Notes: generated from the sequence alone by a model not told the origin. DNA of 64,000 bases from Corynebacterium tuberculostearicum SK141 (GCF_000175635.1 NZ_ACVP01000004.1:1-64000), one strand, 5' to 3'. Positions 26,993-36,778 are shown, counted from the stretch's first letter. Program-made: numbers and translations.

Positions 26993-29900
26993 CTAGGGCT
27001 GCCCGACGAGACCAATGTCTGCGATGGTTGCCTTATCGGACTTGGGCAGCTCGGTGATCATGAGGAGGAGGCCGTCGAATTGCTCGGTGGTTTCCTCCAG
27101 CTCGATATCTTCCTTGCCGCTTTCGAACTTGCCCCTGGCCAGTTGGTGCAGGGAGCCAGCTTGTGGATTCTCCGGATTGAAGCTGTCCTGATTTACGCCA
27201 TAGACGGCGTACTTCGCCCCAGTGGAGTTGGACTGCACCACCGGCAGGACCGCAAGGTGCGTTGGCGTATCCAAGGTGACGAGGACGCCGGTGTCCTCCT
27301 CTTCGGTGGACCAAGTGGTGGCCGTTTTGCCGTCGATAAGCGCTGCATAGTCTTTGTTATCAGGGACGGTAACCGCAGAGGAAGGCTGGAGACGCACCGG
27401 CGGGGTATCCGGAATGTCCGTGCTGCCGTGGATGGTCTCGCTGACCGGGTTGGATGCCTCCACATTGCTGAGCAAGGACATGATCCAGGTGGTGAGCGCG
27501 GCCATTGCGACGACGAAGATGGTGGCGAAGATGCCGATGACGATGACGCCGGAACCGGAATAACCGCGGCCGCCGAAGCCGGGTTCTTGCGCCGGGTCAT
27601 CCTCTTCGTCCGGTTCTACCTGTGCCTTCACCGGCAGGGCTTCAGGTGCTTCTTCTGGTTCATCCGGTGCGAAGTCGCGCAGGCGCTGGGCGATGCCGGC
27701 CAAGGTTAGCGCCTGTGCCTCTTGCAGCTCCTCCATCTTTTCCTCGCGGCTGTCCTCATCAGCACTATCGAGCGCGTAGTGCGCATCTTCGACGCGCTGG
27801 GCGGCCTCGTCCGCGGGGAGGTTGGCGTCCTCAGAAATATCGCGCAGCTTCTTCGGTGAAGGTTCCGTGGACTCCACAAGCAGCTCGAGGGCGGAGCTCA
27901 AAGCCTCGCGGTCGGTGGCTGCGGAGGTGCCGTCCAGCACGGCGGGGAAGGCAACCTTGACCACGCCATCGGTAGAGACGCGGAAACGGTCGCGGTGTTC
28001 CACGCCGAGGATGAGGCCGGCATCGTGGGCAGCGGCGGCGTCAGCAAATAGCGGTGCAGTAGCACGAGCCACGGAATGGGGATCGAGGTTATCGGCCTCA
28101 GCCACCTGCTTAAGGGAGGTGCCCTCAAACCAATCCGCCACTACCAGGCAGCCAGTGCGATAAGACAGAACTTGGATATTATCCGCCACGGTATCGAGCT
28201 CCAGCTCGGCAAGGCGGCGGGTATTGCGCGAAATCTCTGCGGAGCGGCGGGCGGCAACTCCTGGCGTCGCCGGCGCAATTGGCGCCAGGCTATTGGTATC
28301 GACGAACGTCAAGGCGACCAGTCGGCCGGTGGACTGTTCGCGTGCCTGCCAGAACTGCGCACCAGTGACCGCACCGTGATCTTGGAGCAGGCGGAAGCGG
28401 CCATCCGATACCGGGGCGCCCGGCACGAGGCGTGGTCCGCGGACGATACCGGCGGACATCGGTGGCGGTACCAGGGTGGCGTTGAAGGCGTCCTGGGAGA
28501 ATACCGGTTGAATTTCCGGCACGTCGGGCTCTTCCAACTCGATGGCCTTGGAAGAATCGACCTTGATGAAGCGGGACATGCCCGGGATGCGCTGTAGGGC
28601 ACGGGCCAGGTTCTGGACCTCCGGCAAGGAGGACTTGGACAGCACCAGGCCGGTGGCGATGAGGAAGATGATGCCAAGCACCGCGACCTTGATCAGCGAG
28701 ACGATGGACGGCAGATTCTCCGGGAGGAGGTAATTCACGCCCCAATACAGCACCCAGGAGACAACCAAGCCCACTAGGCCGGAACCGGAAGCCCACAGCA
28801 CGGTCTGCGTGACGGCCTTGCCGCCGAGGCTGCCGAGCTTGCGCTTGAGTAGGAAGCCGCCAATGACCGCACCGGAGACGAAGCCAAAGCCATTGGCCGT
28901 ACCGAGCAGAATCACCACGCGGTCCGGGTTGGACGTCATCAATGGTGCCAAGAGAGTGAGGACGATCTTGGTCAGCGTGATGCCGGCGATGATGAAGGTT
29001 GGCGTCCAGGCTTCCTCGCGGGCATAGAACACGCGCAGGTGCAGCAGCACCAAGGCATACGGGATGAGTGTGAAGGCGGAGAAGCTGATGGTCAGGCCGA
29101 GCTGCTCGGCGCTCTCGGCGCCGTAGGCACCGTACTGGAAGAGGGCGCGGGCGATAGGAACGCCGAAGCCGGTCATGAAGATGACGATGGGGATAAGCGC
29201 GATGAAGGTCAGCTTGGAGCCCAAGGTGAGATCGCGGACCACGGCATCTACATCGCCGTCGGCGGCGTTGCGGGACAGGCGCGGCATAATCGCCGTCAGG
29301 AGCGTCACGCCGATAACGCCATAAGGCACCTGCAGCATGAGCCAGGCATTCTGATAGACCAGCGGGGCGCCGGCATCCGCATAGGCGGCCACGCGAGAGG
29401 TGACCACGTAGCCCAGCTGGGAGATGGCCACATAAGTAATAATGGCCAAAGCCATGCCGCCGAATTGCTTGATGCGGGCATCCAAGCCCCACTTAGGGCG
29501 CAGATTAATTCCGGCCTTCTTGAGATACGGCAATAGGATGAGGCACTGCACCATGACCGCTGTGGTGGTGCCCAAGCCCAAGAGCATGACGTGTGGATCG
29601 GCCACCGGCGTGGGTTCATGCGGGTCGAGCTCGCCTGGCAGGAAGCGATAAGCCAGCAGCACGCTAATGGAGATGAAGTTATTGATCACCGGCGCCCAGG
29701 CGCCCGGACCAAAGACATTCTTGGTATTAAGGACGGCCTGGAAGAGGGCGAAGAGGCCGTAGAAAAGAATCTGCGGCAGCAGCAAGAAGGCCAAGGAAGT
29801 TGCCTGTACGGCATTGGCCTTGGAATCTTCCGGCAGCATCATCCTGGTTAAGAAGGGTGCTAGCACCACTGAGGCGATGGTAACTATGCCCAGGATGGAA

Positions 29901-30421
29901 AAGGCCAGGGTAAATAGCCGCCGGACAAAGGTCTCACCGCGGTCCGTGTCTTCCTTTTCGGCCCGCACGAGGACGGGCACGACCAGAGAGGTCAGCACCG
30001 CACCCAAAACGATCTCGGTGACGAGGTTGGGGATCTGGTTGGCGCTACTAAACGCAGTTCCCACCGTGGCGCCGAGCGTGGCGCCGATGAGCATCTGGCG
30101 CAAGAAGCCAGTGATGCGGGACAGCAGCGTCGCGATGGCCATCGTGCCTGTTGCGCGGATGACATCCTGATTGGATGATTCATTGTCCGCGTTGCGTCCA
30201 GTGAGCGCGGACTTATCCTCCTCAGGAGGAACGGTGGTGTCCTTCACCGCTGGGGTGGGGCGCTTTTCTGGTACCGGAGCGGGAGGAGAGGCCTGGACGA
30301 TGCGGCCGCGGGCACCCGCCGGGGCGGGGTGCTCTGCCGGCACGGCGGCATCCTTCGGGTCAACTACACCCGCAGGTGACTTCTCCACGTGTTCGGCCTC
30401 GCGGCCAGTCTTATCAGTCAT
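26993..30421 (-). CDS. murJ: MurJ lipid II flippase fused to pseudokinase and extracytoplasmic domain
   Basis: A protein of 1142 residues that flips lipid II across the membrane for peptidoglycan synthesis. A disordered Pro-rich head (1-85) is followed by 14 membrane helices of the MviN fold (about 90-600, with ATGTMAIATLLSRITGFLRQM). A protein-kinase-like domain (about 670-870) lacks key catalytic residues (VEHRDRFRV at the HRD place). Then come a coiled or charged linker, one membrane helix (about 950-980, SGVIVIGIFATIFVVAMAAL) and a discoidin-like external domain. The same architecture is seen in mycobacterial MviN (Rv3910), whose pseudokinase binds FhaA when phosphorylated. It lies 18 bases after the DUF6049 gene. 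Confidence 0.93.
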   Translation of the reverse strand: MTDKTGREAEHVEKSPAGVVDPKDAAVPAEHPAPAGARGRIVQASPPAPVPEKRPTPAVKDTTVPPEEDKSALTGRNADNESSNQDVIRATGTMAIATLLSRITGFLRQMLIGATLGATVGTAFSSANQIPNLVTEIVLGAVLTSLVVPVLVRAEKEDTDRGETFVRRLFTLAFSILGIVTIASVVLAPFLTRMMLPEDSKANAVQATSLAFLLLPQILFYGLFALFQAVLNTKNVFGPGAWAPVINNFISISVLLAYRFLPGELDPHEPTPVADPHVMLLGLGTTTAVMVQCLILLPYLKKAGINLRPKWGLDARIKQFGGMALAIITYVAISQLGYVVTSRVAAYADAGAPLVYQNAWLMLQVPYGVIGVTLLTAIMPRLSRNAADGDVDAVVRDLTLGSKLTFIALIPIVIFMTGFGVPIARALFQYGAYGAESAEQLGLTISFSAFTLIPYALVLLHLRVFYAREEAWTPTFIIAGITLTKIVLTLLAPLMTSNPDRVVILLGTANGFGFVSGAVIGGFLLKRKLGSLGGKAVTQTVLWASGSGLVGLVVSWVLYWGVNYLLPENLPSIVSLIKVAVLGIIFLIATGLVLSKSSLPEVQNLARALQRIPGMSRFIKVDSSKAIELEEPDVPEIQPVFSQDAFNATLVPPPMSAGIVRGPRLVPGAPVSDGRFRLLQDHGAVTGAQFWQAREQSTGRLVALTFVDTNSLAPIAPATPGVAARRSAEISRNTRRLAELELDTVADNIQVLSYRTGCLVVADWFEGTSLKQVAEADNLDPHSVARATAPLFADAAAAHDAGLILGVEHRDRFRVSTDGVVKVAFPAVLDGTSAATDREALSSALELLVESTEPSPKKLRDISEDANLPADEAAQRVEDAHYALDSADEDSREEKMEELQEAQALTLAGIAQRLRDFAPDEPEEAPEALPVKAQVEPDEEDDPAQEPGFGGRGYSGSGVIVIGIFATIFVVAMAALTTWIMSLLSNVEASNPVSETIHGSTDIPDTPPVRLQPSSAVTVPDNKDYAALIDGKTATTWSTEEEDTGVLVTLDTPTHLAVLPVVQSNSTGAKYAVYGVNQDSFNPENPQAGSLHQLARGKFESGKEDIELEETTEQFDGLLLMITELPKSDKATIADIGLVGQP

Positions 30422-30439
30422 AGAGGATACAACTTCAAC

Positions 30440-32635
30440 TTACTTTTTAAGCCTTTGTGATTTTTTGCGCCGATGGCGGCCTAGCCGGAAGAGCGTGGCT
30501 AAGACCAGCGCAAGGGCGCCGGCTATGCCGACGCCATACACGCCTACGATACCGGCACGCGTTTGCACAGCGATATTGATGGGCTCGGAGATGGTTTGCT
30601 TTTCTGGGGTAGCAAGCCATAGGCCAATGTCCGTGCGATCGGCGTCCTTAGGCATATCGGCGGTCATGGATACAGTAATAGAGCCCTTGGCCGGAATACG
30701 GACGCTCTTGGGTGTGTTGAGGCGCGCGCCATCGGGGGCATCGTATTGCAGCTTGGCCTCCACCGGTAGTGGCAGGCCATTTTCTGCCACGATGAGCAGC
30801 GGCGATGACTCGGATACGCGGGTATAGACATTGCCCGGTGGGATAAGCGCCACAGAAGAACGCAGGTCCCGCAGCGTATCCGAATGCACGTCCATCGTGT
30901 CAGTGAACCGGCGCTGCGCCTCCGCATTGGCGCCCAAGCTATCGCGGTTGGTCAGCGAGAGGGCGGCGAGCAGATCCCGGCGCAAAGGCAAGACAAATTC
31001 ATAGCGAGTGAGTGCGATATCTGGATCATCGACCATGATATTCATCAGCTCATCGGTATAGCGGGCTTGCTGCTCCACGCGGACGATGTCGGATTCGGCA
31101 AAGGCGGCGGGATCGCTAAAGGGGCTGCCAGGTAGTGAACCGGGCTCCGCGGTCTCCTGCTTCAGGCTGCCGACGGTGCGCGGATGGGACTTACCGGAAG
31201 CGATGAGCGCCTCGGCAGAGTCGAGTGCGTACTCGGCCGCGCTGGGATCCAAGTAATTGGGCAAGCGCGCCACGGTGTCATCGCTTGCGGCCAAGCTCAA
31301 CGCGGCGCCGCCGGTGATGGCACGAGAAAGATCGGAATCGAGCGAGTAATCGTAGCGCAACTCCGGGTTGGAATATCCCACCGTCTGTGGCTTGGAGCCG
31401 GTTTGGGCGAGGAGGGCGCCCAGGGAGGCGTCGAAAGTCACGGCGCGGCCGGGCCACGAAGTATTATCCGCCACCAACGCGGGCAGGGGCAGTTGCTGAT
31501 CCACATAGCCGGAGCCGACCGCGAGCACGGTGGTGGCCGGCTTGGCACCGAGGATTCGCTCGATGGTGTGATTGCCGCGTTGTAGCCCCTCATAAGTAAG
31601 GAAGGGATTATTCGCCTTGGCCACGGAGGAAGCATTGGCGTTCGCCCACGGCATAGACATAAAGCAATCGAGCTCGCGCAGGCGCTTGAGCCAGCGGGCA
31701 GCATCCTCTTTCCCCGTGCCGGGTTCGAGGTGCACATCGTCCTCGTTAGTAAACCACGAATCGCGCAGGCGCTTAGGGCGCTCGGCTTGAGGTGGGCGGG
31801 CCGAACCTACCTTATAGCCCTCCGCCATGCGGTTGACCGTATCCAAAAGGGCGGGATCGATGGCTACGCAGCCTGCCCCGCGCAGATCATGGTTGGCATA
31901 CGTGCTGACCAAGCGATCGAGCCGGCCACCCTCCGCCAGCTCACCGGCCAGCTCATCAGAGGAGAGGATAAGGTCCTCTCCCCCAGCGCCGCCTGGTACC
32001 GAGTCAATATCGGCGCTGATGGGATAGACCACGGTGAGATCGTGGGGTGTGGGATCCGAGGGGGCATCGCCAAGCGCCTGCTCCTTCCCCTTCACCTGGC
32101 CTACGAGGCGTTCCTCCGCAAAGCTGACCGCCTCGCCGCCTACGGTGCCGGTGAGGGTAAAGAGCAGCGGATAGGAGCCAGGCTCTTCGATGGCCAGGGT
32201 CTGCTCGCCGTGCAGGGAGGTAGGAACCTGGAAGGTGACCTCCCGGGATTCGCCCGGCTGCAGGGGCGCGGTGGAAGTGCTGGGACCGTAATACGGGAAT
32301 TCGCCGGTGGCCAGCTGCGTGCGTGCCTGCGCGGTGTCCTCCACGGCATCGCCGCGGCGGCTCGTGAGCTGGAGATCCTCCATGGCTTCATCGGTAGGAT
32401 TGTGCAGCCGGAAGGTCAGTTTCAGGTCCTTGCCCACGGAAAAAGGCTCAGCCGCAAGGAGATCAAGGTTGGCCCGCTCCGGCCCGCGCGCACCCAACCA
32501 TGCCTGGATATCCTGCTGCTTTTCGGCGGCCGCGTCCATCTGCGCGGCGGCTTCTGGTAGCGGCAGGCACAAGCCCCACCCCGCTACCGCCATGCAGCCG
32601 CCCACGGCGGCCCAAGACTTCAGGCGTAGGCGCAT
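30440..32635 (-). CDS. DUF6049 secreted, membrane-anchored protein (Rv3909-like)
   Basis: A protein of 731 residues. A signal peptide ([15 protein letters not shown]... cleavage near AAAQ) leads into a long extracytoplasmic region, and a single C-terminal helix (about residues 695-718, VYGVGIAGALALVLATLF) is followed by a basic cytoplasmic tail. The position between the NUDIX gene and murJ is that of M. tuberculosis Rv3909. The function is unknown; conserved linkage to murJ suggests a role in envelope assembly. It starts with an ATG overlapping the NUDIX stop (TAATG). Confidence 0.85.
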   Translation of the reverse strand: MRLRLKSWAAVGGCMAVAGWGLCLPLPEAAAQMDAAAEKQQDIQAWLGARGPERANLDLLAAEPFSVGKDLKLTFRLHNPTDEAMEDLQLTSRRGDAVEDTAQARTQLATGEFPYYGPSTSTAPLQPGESREVTFQVPTSLHGEQTLAIEEPGSYPLLFTLTGTVGGEAVSFAEERLVGQVKGKEQALGDAPSDPTPHDLTVVYPISADIDSVPGGAGGEDLILSSDELAGELAEGGRLDRLVSTYANHDLRGAGCVAIDPALLDTVNRMAEGYKVGSARPPQAERPKRLRDSWFTNEDDVHLEPGTGKEDAARWLKRLRELDCFMSMPWANANASSVAKANNPFLTYEGLQRGNHTIERILGAKPATTVLAVGSGYVDQQLPLPALVADNTSWPGRAVTFDASLGALLAQTGSKPQTVGYSNPELRYDYSLDSDLSRAITGGAALSLAASDDTVARLPNYLDPSAAEYALDSAEALIASGKSHPRTVGSLKQETAEPGSLPGSPFSDPAAFAESDIVRVEQQARYTDELMNIMVDDPDIALTRYEFVLPLRRDLLAALSLTNRDSLGANAEAQRRFTDTMDVHSDTLRDLRSSVALIPPGNVYTRVSESSPLLIVAENGLPLPVEAKLQYDAPDGARLNTPKSVRIPAKGSITVSMTADMPKDADRTDIGLWLATPEKQTISEPINIAVQTRAGIVGVYGVGIAGALALVLATLFRLGRHRRKKSQRLKK

Positions 32636-33288
32636 TACCGTGGGGTCACTTTCCCCGCCGCGGCTTCCTTTCGTGCGAGATCGGGAAGGAGATCATGCGC
32701 GATGCGCGCCAGCTTGCGCTCATCGGCGTAGGCCAAGTGCTCGATGAGTTCAGAGACGGGGATCCACGAGACCTCAGTGACCTCTGGATCCTCATCGTTC
32801 ATAATGCCGTCTACAAAACGCAGCAAGTGGTGGTGCACGGTCTTATGGATGCGCACCCCATCAGAGACGAACCAGTAATCAATCATGCCGAGGTCCGCAA
32901 AAACCTCACCAGAAATGCCGGTTTCTTCCCATACCTCGCGTTCAGCGGTAACCTCCTTGGCCTCGCCATTTTCCACGTGGCCCTTGGGCATGGACCACAG
33001 CAGGCGCCCGCGGCGGTCAAGGCGGCCAATGAGCGCCACATAGAGCCGGGAAAGGTCGACATTGCCATTGGCATCGACGCACTCCGCCAAGCCGGAGACA
33101 ACGAGGCCGCCCGCGGAGGTTTCATCGCGGGTTTCCATGGCCGTGGATTGGCCATTGCCACCGCGGTAGGGCTTGCGCTGCTGAGTGGTGCGGCGCGCGC
33201 GATTATCCGGCCGGCGGCGCCGCCTGCGCCGAGACCGGTTGCGGTTGCGGCCGCCTCCCTTGGAGGGGCCCTGTTCTTGGTTAGTCAT
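32635..33288 (-). CDS. NUDIX hydrolase (MutT4/Rv3908-like)
   Basis: A protein of 217 residues. A basic, Arg-rich head (residues 1-40) precedes a NUDIX domain with the complete box [22 protein letters not shown] (matching GX5EX7REUXEEXGU). It cleaves nucleoside diphosphate derivatives; the substrate is not evident. In M. tuberculosis the gene in this place is mutT4. ATG 33288 is preferred over the TTG at 33297. TACGAT stands 8 bases upstream, so the mRNA may be leaderless. It is divergent from pcnA with only 28 bp between start codons. Confidence 0.88.
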   Translation of the reverse strand: MTNQEQGPSKGGGRNRNRSRRRRRRRPDNRARRTTQQRKPYRGGNGQSTAMETRDETSAGGLVVSGLAECVDANGNVDLSRLYVALIGRLDRRGRLLWSMPKGHVENGEAKEVTAEREVWEETGISGEVFADLGMIDYWFVSDGVRIHKTVHHHLLRFVDGIMNDEDPEVTEVSWIPVSELIEHLAYADERKLARIAHDLLPDLARKEAAAGKVTPR

Positions 33289-33296
33289 CCCTGCCA

Positions 33297-33302
33297 ATCG
33301 TA
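33297..33302 (-). promoter_or_regulatory. -10 hexamer TACGAT for the NUDIX-DUF6049-murJ unit
   Basis: TACGAT on the minus strand stands 8 bases before ATG 33288. It lies against the pcnA -10 on the other strand, so the two divergent promoters share about 13 bp. Confidence 0.4.
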
Positions 33303-33303
33303 G

Positions 33304-33309
33304 TAGACT
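33304..33309 (+). promoter_or_regulatory. -10 hexamer TAGACT for pcnA
   Basis: TAGACT is 7 bases before GTG 33317, which supports that start and a leaderless mRNA. Confidence 0.5.
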
Positions 33310-33316
33310 CTCACCC

Positions 33317-34753
33317 GTGAATTTTCAGGACACTCAGCTAATCGGCGTTCTTGCCCGCGCGGAATCCACCGTCTCCTCCCTCAGCAGCCTGCTGGGCGGA
33401 CTGGTGGAGAAATTTGCCGCGCGGGGCTACTCGCTCTACCTCGTGGGCGGCTCTGTGCGCGATGCGCTTTTGGGTCGCTTGGGAAATGACCTGGACTTTA
33501 CTACCCCGGCCCGCCCCGAGGTGGTCAAGGAGATCCTCGATGAGTGGGCCGAAACCGTGTGGGATACCGGCATAGACTTCGGTACCGTCTCCGCGGCCTA
33601 CAAGGGCCAGCAGATTGAGATCACTACCTTCCGTTCCGATTCTTATGACGGCCAGTCCCGCAATCCTGAGGTGGTTTACGGTGACACCTTGGAAGGTGAT
33701 CTTGTCCGGCGCGACTTCAAGGCCAATGCGATGGCCATTGAGCTGCTTGCCGACGCCTCCTTTAAGTTCCACGATCCCCTCCACGGCCTCCACGACATAG
33801 CTGACCGGGTGCTCGATACCCCGGATAAGCCGGAGATCTCCTTCCATGATGATCCGCTCCGCATGCTGCGTGCGGCTCGGTTTGCCTCTCAGCTAGAATT
33901 TCGCGTGGCCGATCGCGTCGTGGAGGCCATGCGGGATATGGCTGGCGAGATCCAGCGCATCACCGTCGAGCGCGTGCAGGTGGAGCTGGATAAGCTCATC
34001 TGCGGCACGGCCCCGTGGGATGGCATTGATCTACTGGTATCTACGGGAATCGCGGACTATATCTTCCCGGAGATCCCCGCGCTACGCATGACCGCGGACG
34101 AACACGCGCAGCACAAGGACGTCTATGCCCACTCGCTCAAGGTGCTAAGCCAGGCCATGGATCAAGAGGAAGATGGTCCTGATCTTGTCCTGCGCTGGGC
34201 GGCGCTGCTGCACGATATTGGCAAGCCGGATACCTTTGATAACACCGATGGCAAGGTCTCCTTCCACCACCACGAGGTGGTGGGCGCCAAGCTCGCCCGC
34301 AAGCGCCTGCGGAAGTTGAAATACCCCAAGGCCACCACGGAGTCCATCGGCCAGTTGGTTTATTTGCACATGCGCTTCCATGGGTTTGGGGAAAATCAGT
34401 GGACTGATTCCGCCGTGCGCCGCTATGTCACCGACGCCGGCGATCTCCTTCCCCGATTGCACAAGCTGGTGCGCGCCGATTGCACCACCCGCAATGCCAA
34501 GAAGGCCCGTCGCCTCCAGCGCACCTACGATCAGCTGGAAGAGCGCATCGAAGAGATCGGCCGCAAGGAGGACCTGGCGCGCGTGCGTCCAGACCTCGAC
34601 GGCAACGAGATCATGGAGATCTTAGGCCTCCAGCCCGGCCCTGAGGTGGGCCAGGCGTGGTCCTATCTCAAGGAGCTGCGCCTCGAGCATGGACCCCTCG
34701 AGCGCGAGGACGCGATTGCGAAGTTGCGCGAGTGGTGGGATTCTAAACAGTGA
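33317..34753 (+). CDS. pcnA: CCA tRNA nucleotidyltransferase
   Basis: A protein of 478 residues that adds or repairs the CCA end of tRNAs; needed here because both tRNA genes in the window lack a full encoded CCA. The catalytic head has [11 protein letters not shown] and NDLDFTT (about residues 40-62), then [11 protein letters not shown] and the [14 protein letters not shown] motif. The C-terminal half carries an HD domain (LLHDIGKP). The start is GTG 33317, fixed by the -10 hexamer 7 bases before it; a longer frame from 33185 runs through the NUDIX gene. It is the last gene of the mycobacteria-like block. Confidence 0.94.
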   Translation: MNFQDTQLIGVLARAESTVSSLSSLLGGLVEKFAARGYSLYLVGGSVRDALLGRLGNDLDFTTPARPEVVKEILDEWAETVWDTGIDFGTVSAAYKGQQIEITTFRSDSYDGQSRNPEVVYGDTLEGDLVRRDFKANAMAIELLADASFKFHDPLHGLHDIADRVLDTPDKPEISFHDDPLRMLRAARFASQLEFRVADRVVEAMRDMAGEIQRITVERVQVELDKLICGTAPWDGIDLLVSTGIADYIFPEIPALRMTADEHAQHKDVYAHSLKVLSQAMDQEEDGPDLVLRWAALLHDIGKPDTFDNTDGKVSFHHHEVVGAKLARKRLRKLKYPKATTESIGQLVYLHMRFHGFGENQWTDSAVRRYVTDAGDLLPRLHKLVRADCTTRNAKKARRLQRTYDQLEERIEEIGRKEDLARVRPDLDGNEIMEILGLQPGPEVGQAWSYLKELRLEHGPLEREDAIAKLREWWDSKQ

Positions 34754-35349
34754 TGTTTGCCGATAGATTATTCAACGCCCTCGAGCGCAATGACCCCGCC
34801 CCCGGCCAGCTGCTCATCGCCGCTCCGGGCATGCTTTCGCCGGAATTCGCCCGTTCCGTCATTCTCGTCATTGAGCACAATGACATGATGACCTTCGGCG
34901 TGGATCTGACCAAGCGCTCCGAGGTGGCGATTTTCAATGTGCTGCCAGAATGGCTTCCCGTTGTGGCCAAGCCGCAGGCGCTGTACATCGGCGGCCCGCT
35001 CAATCAGCAATCCGTCGTAGGGCTCGCGCAGACCAACCAGGGCGTCGATCCGGACAAGCACGACCGACTCACCCGCCTCGCCCCGCGCCTCGCGCATGTG
35101 GATCTGCGCGCGGAGCCGGAAGAGATAGAGCCCTTGGTCTCGGGTATGCGCATGTTTGCCGGCTACGCCGAGTGGGGCCCGGGCCAGCTAGAAGAGGAAA
35201 TCGAGGCCGGCGAATGGTTCGTCTCCCCTGCCCTGGCCCAAGACGTTATTACGCCGGGCCCGGCCGACCTCTGGTCCGATGTTATGAAGCGCCAACCCAT
35301 GCCGTTGCCGTTGTACTCCACCTATCCTGTCAACGTGGAAGACAATTAA
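34753..35349 (+). CDS. YqgE/AlgH-family protein
   Basis: A protein of 198 residues of the UPF0301 (YqgE/AlgH) family. It has the start FNALERNDPAPGQLLIAAPGM, VILVIEHND, then IGGPLNQQSVV and the GYAEWGPGQLEEEI segment near residues 132-147. The function is unknown. ATG 34753 overlaps the pcnA stop (TGATG), so it is probably translationally coupled; GTG 34750 is a possible alternative. Confidence 0.9.
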   Translation: MFADRLFNALERNDPAPGQLLIAAPGMLSPEFARSVILVIEHNDMMTFGVDLTKRSEVAIFNVLPEWLPVVAKPQALYIGGPLNQQSVVGLAQTNQGVDPDKHDRLTRLAPRLAHVDLRAEPEEIEPLVSGMRMFAGYAEWGPGQLEEEIEAGEWFVSPALAQDVITPGPADLWSDVMKRQPMPLPLYSTYPVNVEDN

Positions 35350-35375
35350 TTCCTATCGAGCTGCAGGCAGTGGGC

Positions 35376-35381
35376 TACACT
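35376..35381 (+). promoter_or_regulatory. -10 hexamer TACACT for azlC/brnF
   Basis: TACACT stands 7 bases before the ATG of the exporter gene, indicating a leaderless mRNA. Confidence 0.5.
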
Positions 35382-35388
35382 AGCCCGC

Positions 35389-36117
35389 ATGCGTGAGGAT
35401 ATTGCACAAGGCTTGCGGGATACCTGGGCCGCCGCCATCGGCCTTATTCCCCTCGGCCTAGCCTTCGGCCTGCTCATGGTCCAATCTGGCTTCAGTTGGT
35501 GGTGGACGCCTATTTTCTCCATCGTCATTTACGCCGGCTCGATGGAGTTCCTCGCCATTTCCATGGTCACCGGCGGCGCCACAGCCGTGGCTTCTCTAGT
35601 CACCGGTTTCATGGTGAACTTCCGCCATATTTTCTATGGCCTCACCTTTCCCCGCCACCGCATTCGCTCGCGCCTAGGCAGGGCTTATTCCACCTACGCG
35701 CTTACCGACGAAACCTATGCCATCGTCTCCTCCCTCCCCACCGATGACCGTCCGACCGGGGCCCGGATCCTCACCATCCAAATTTTTTGTCAGGCCCTGT
35801 GGGTAGGCGGTGGCATTGTCGGTGCTCTCGCCGGCCAGGTCATTCCCTCTACCGTGCAGGGCATGGAATTCGCCCTAGTGGCGCTGTTCGTCGTGCTGGC
35901 TATGGATTCCTTCCGCAATAACCAGGACCTTTCTTTACCCCTAAGCGCGGCGATGGTGCGGATCCTCGCGGCCGCCTTCGCCCCTGGACAACTCCTCATG
36001 GTGGCCCTGAGCGCCTACTTCATCCTGCTCATTATTCGGTACCTATCCCCACGCGTCGATGCGGCTTTTACCTTGCGTAGACGAGGCGACGTTAAGAGAT
36101 TCCGTGAGGAGTACTAA
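35389..36117 (+). CDS. brnF: AzlC-family branched-chain amino acid exporter, large subunit (BrnF-like)
   Basis: A protein of 242 residues with about 7 membrane helices and the AzlC signature AGSMEFLAISM and GFMVNFRHIFYGL (about residues 45-88). In C. glutamicum BrnF and BrnE form a secondary exporter for Ile, Leu, Val and Met. The small subunit gene overlaps by one base. In C. glutamicum the regulator gene lrp is divergent from brnF; here that place is taken by yqgE, so control must come from elsewhere. Confidence 0.85.
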   Translation: MREDIAQGLRDTWAAAIGLIPLGLAFGLLMVQSGFSWWWTPIFSIVIYAGSMEFLAISMVTGGATAVASLVTGFMVNFRHIFYGLTFPRHRIRSRLGRAYSTYALTDETYAIVSSLPTDDRPTGARILTIQIFCQALWVGGGIVGALAGQVIPSTVQGMEFALVALFVVLAMDSFRNNQDLSLPLSAAMVRILAAAFAPGQLLMVALSAYFILLIIRYLSPRVDAAFTLRRRGDVKRFREEY

Positions 36118-36449
36118 TGCCCGCTGGAATCACCCTTGCTTCCATCGCGGCCGTCCTAGTTCCCGTCGGCCTCATTACCGTTGTACTACGCCAACTTCCT
36201 TTCTCCTTTGTGAAATGGATGAAGGATAGTCAGTTCTTTTCCTTGCTCGGCATGATGATGCCTGTCGGAGTGATGACCATCTTGGTGGTGTATACCGTCC
36301 ACGGGCAGTCCAGCGCCCCCGGTGGCATCTGGGCGGCTCTCCTCGGAGTGGTGGTCACTTTCCTGCTGCATCTGTGGAAGCGGGAGTCTGCGCTGTCCAT
36401 CTTCGGCGGAACCGCCTTCTATATGCTCCTCGTCAACGTAGTCTTTTAG
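36117..36449 (+). CDS. brnE: AzlD-family exporter, small subunit (BrnE-like)
   Basis: A protein of 110 residues with about four membrane helices, of the AzlD family (LPFSFVKWMKDS near residues 28-39, FGGTAFYMLLVNVVF at the end). It is the partner of the upstream AzlC-type protein. Its ATG overlaps the stop of that gene (TAATG), the usual tight coupling of the pair. Confidence 0.85.
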   Translation: MPAGITLASIAAVLVPVGLITVVLRQLPFSFVKWMKDSQFFSLLGMMMPVGVMTILVVYTVHGQSSAPGGIWAALLGVVVTFLLHLWKRESALSIFGGTAFYMLLVNVVF

Positions 36450-36461
36450 CCCTTGCGATTC

Positions 36462-36770
36462 TTATAGGCCGAACTTGGCGGTGGCTTCGGACCACAGGGC
36501 GTCGAACCGAGACTGGTCCACGTACTGCGCGCTGATGTCCGGAAAATCGTCGTAGGTGTCCGGGTGAGGGACAACCTCTTGCGGCTGATCCACGTTTCCC
36601 GTGGAACTGGTAGGTGTTGCTACCCCGACGATGGCATCCGAGGGATCAAGCGCAATCATGCGCACCATGCGGCAGCTGCTTGCGTCGCGCTCTTCCATTT
36701 CCGCCATGTGAATTGCTGAGCCGACGCCGGGCACATTCAGTTCGGTTCGTACGTAAAGGTAATTCGTCAT
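36462..36770 (-). CDS. Small hypothetical protein (DUF6881-like)
   Basis: A soluble, acidic 102-residue protein. The N-terminal half, YLYVRTELNVPG...EERDASSCRMVRMI, looks like a beta-rich fold. The end FDALWSEATAKF recalls a short family found near polymorphic toxins and in hypothetical operons (DUF6881-like, uncertain). TACACT 8 bases before the ATG suggests a leaderless transcript. It stands between brnE (converging) and the SBF transporter gene. Confidence 0.5.
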   Translation of the reverse strand: MTNYLYVRTELNVPGVGSAIHMAEMEERDASSCRMVRMIALDPSDAIVGVATPTSSTGNVDQPQEVVPHPDTYDDFPDISAQYVDQSRFDALWSEATAKFGL

Positions 36771-36778
36771 GGCACTTA

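Noticed and set aside
28290-29492. A 400-codon minus-strand frame within murJ
   Set aside because: It is a shifted frame of murJ with Arg/His/Pro-rich composition typical of shadows.
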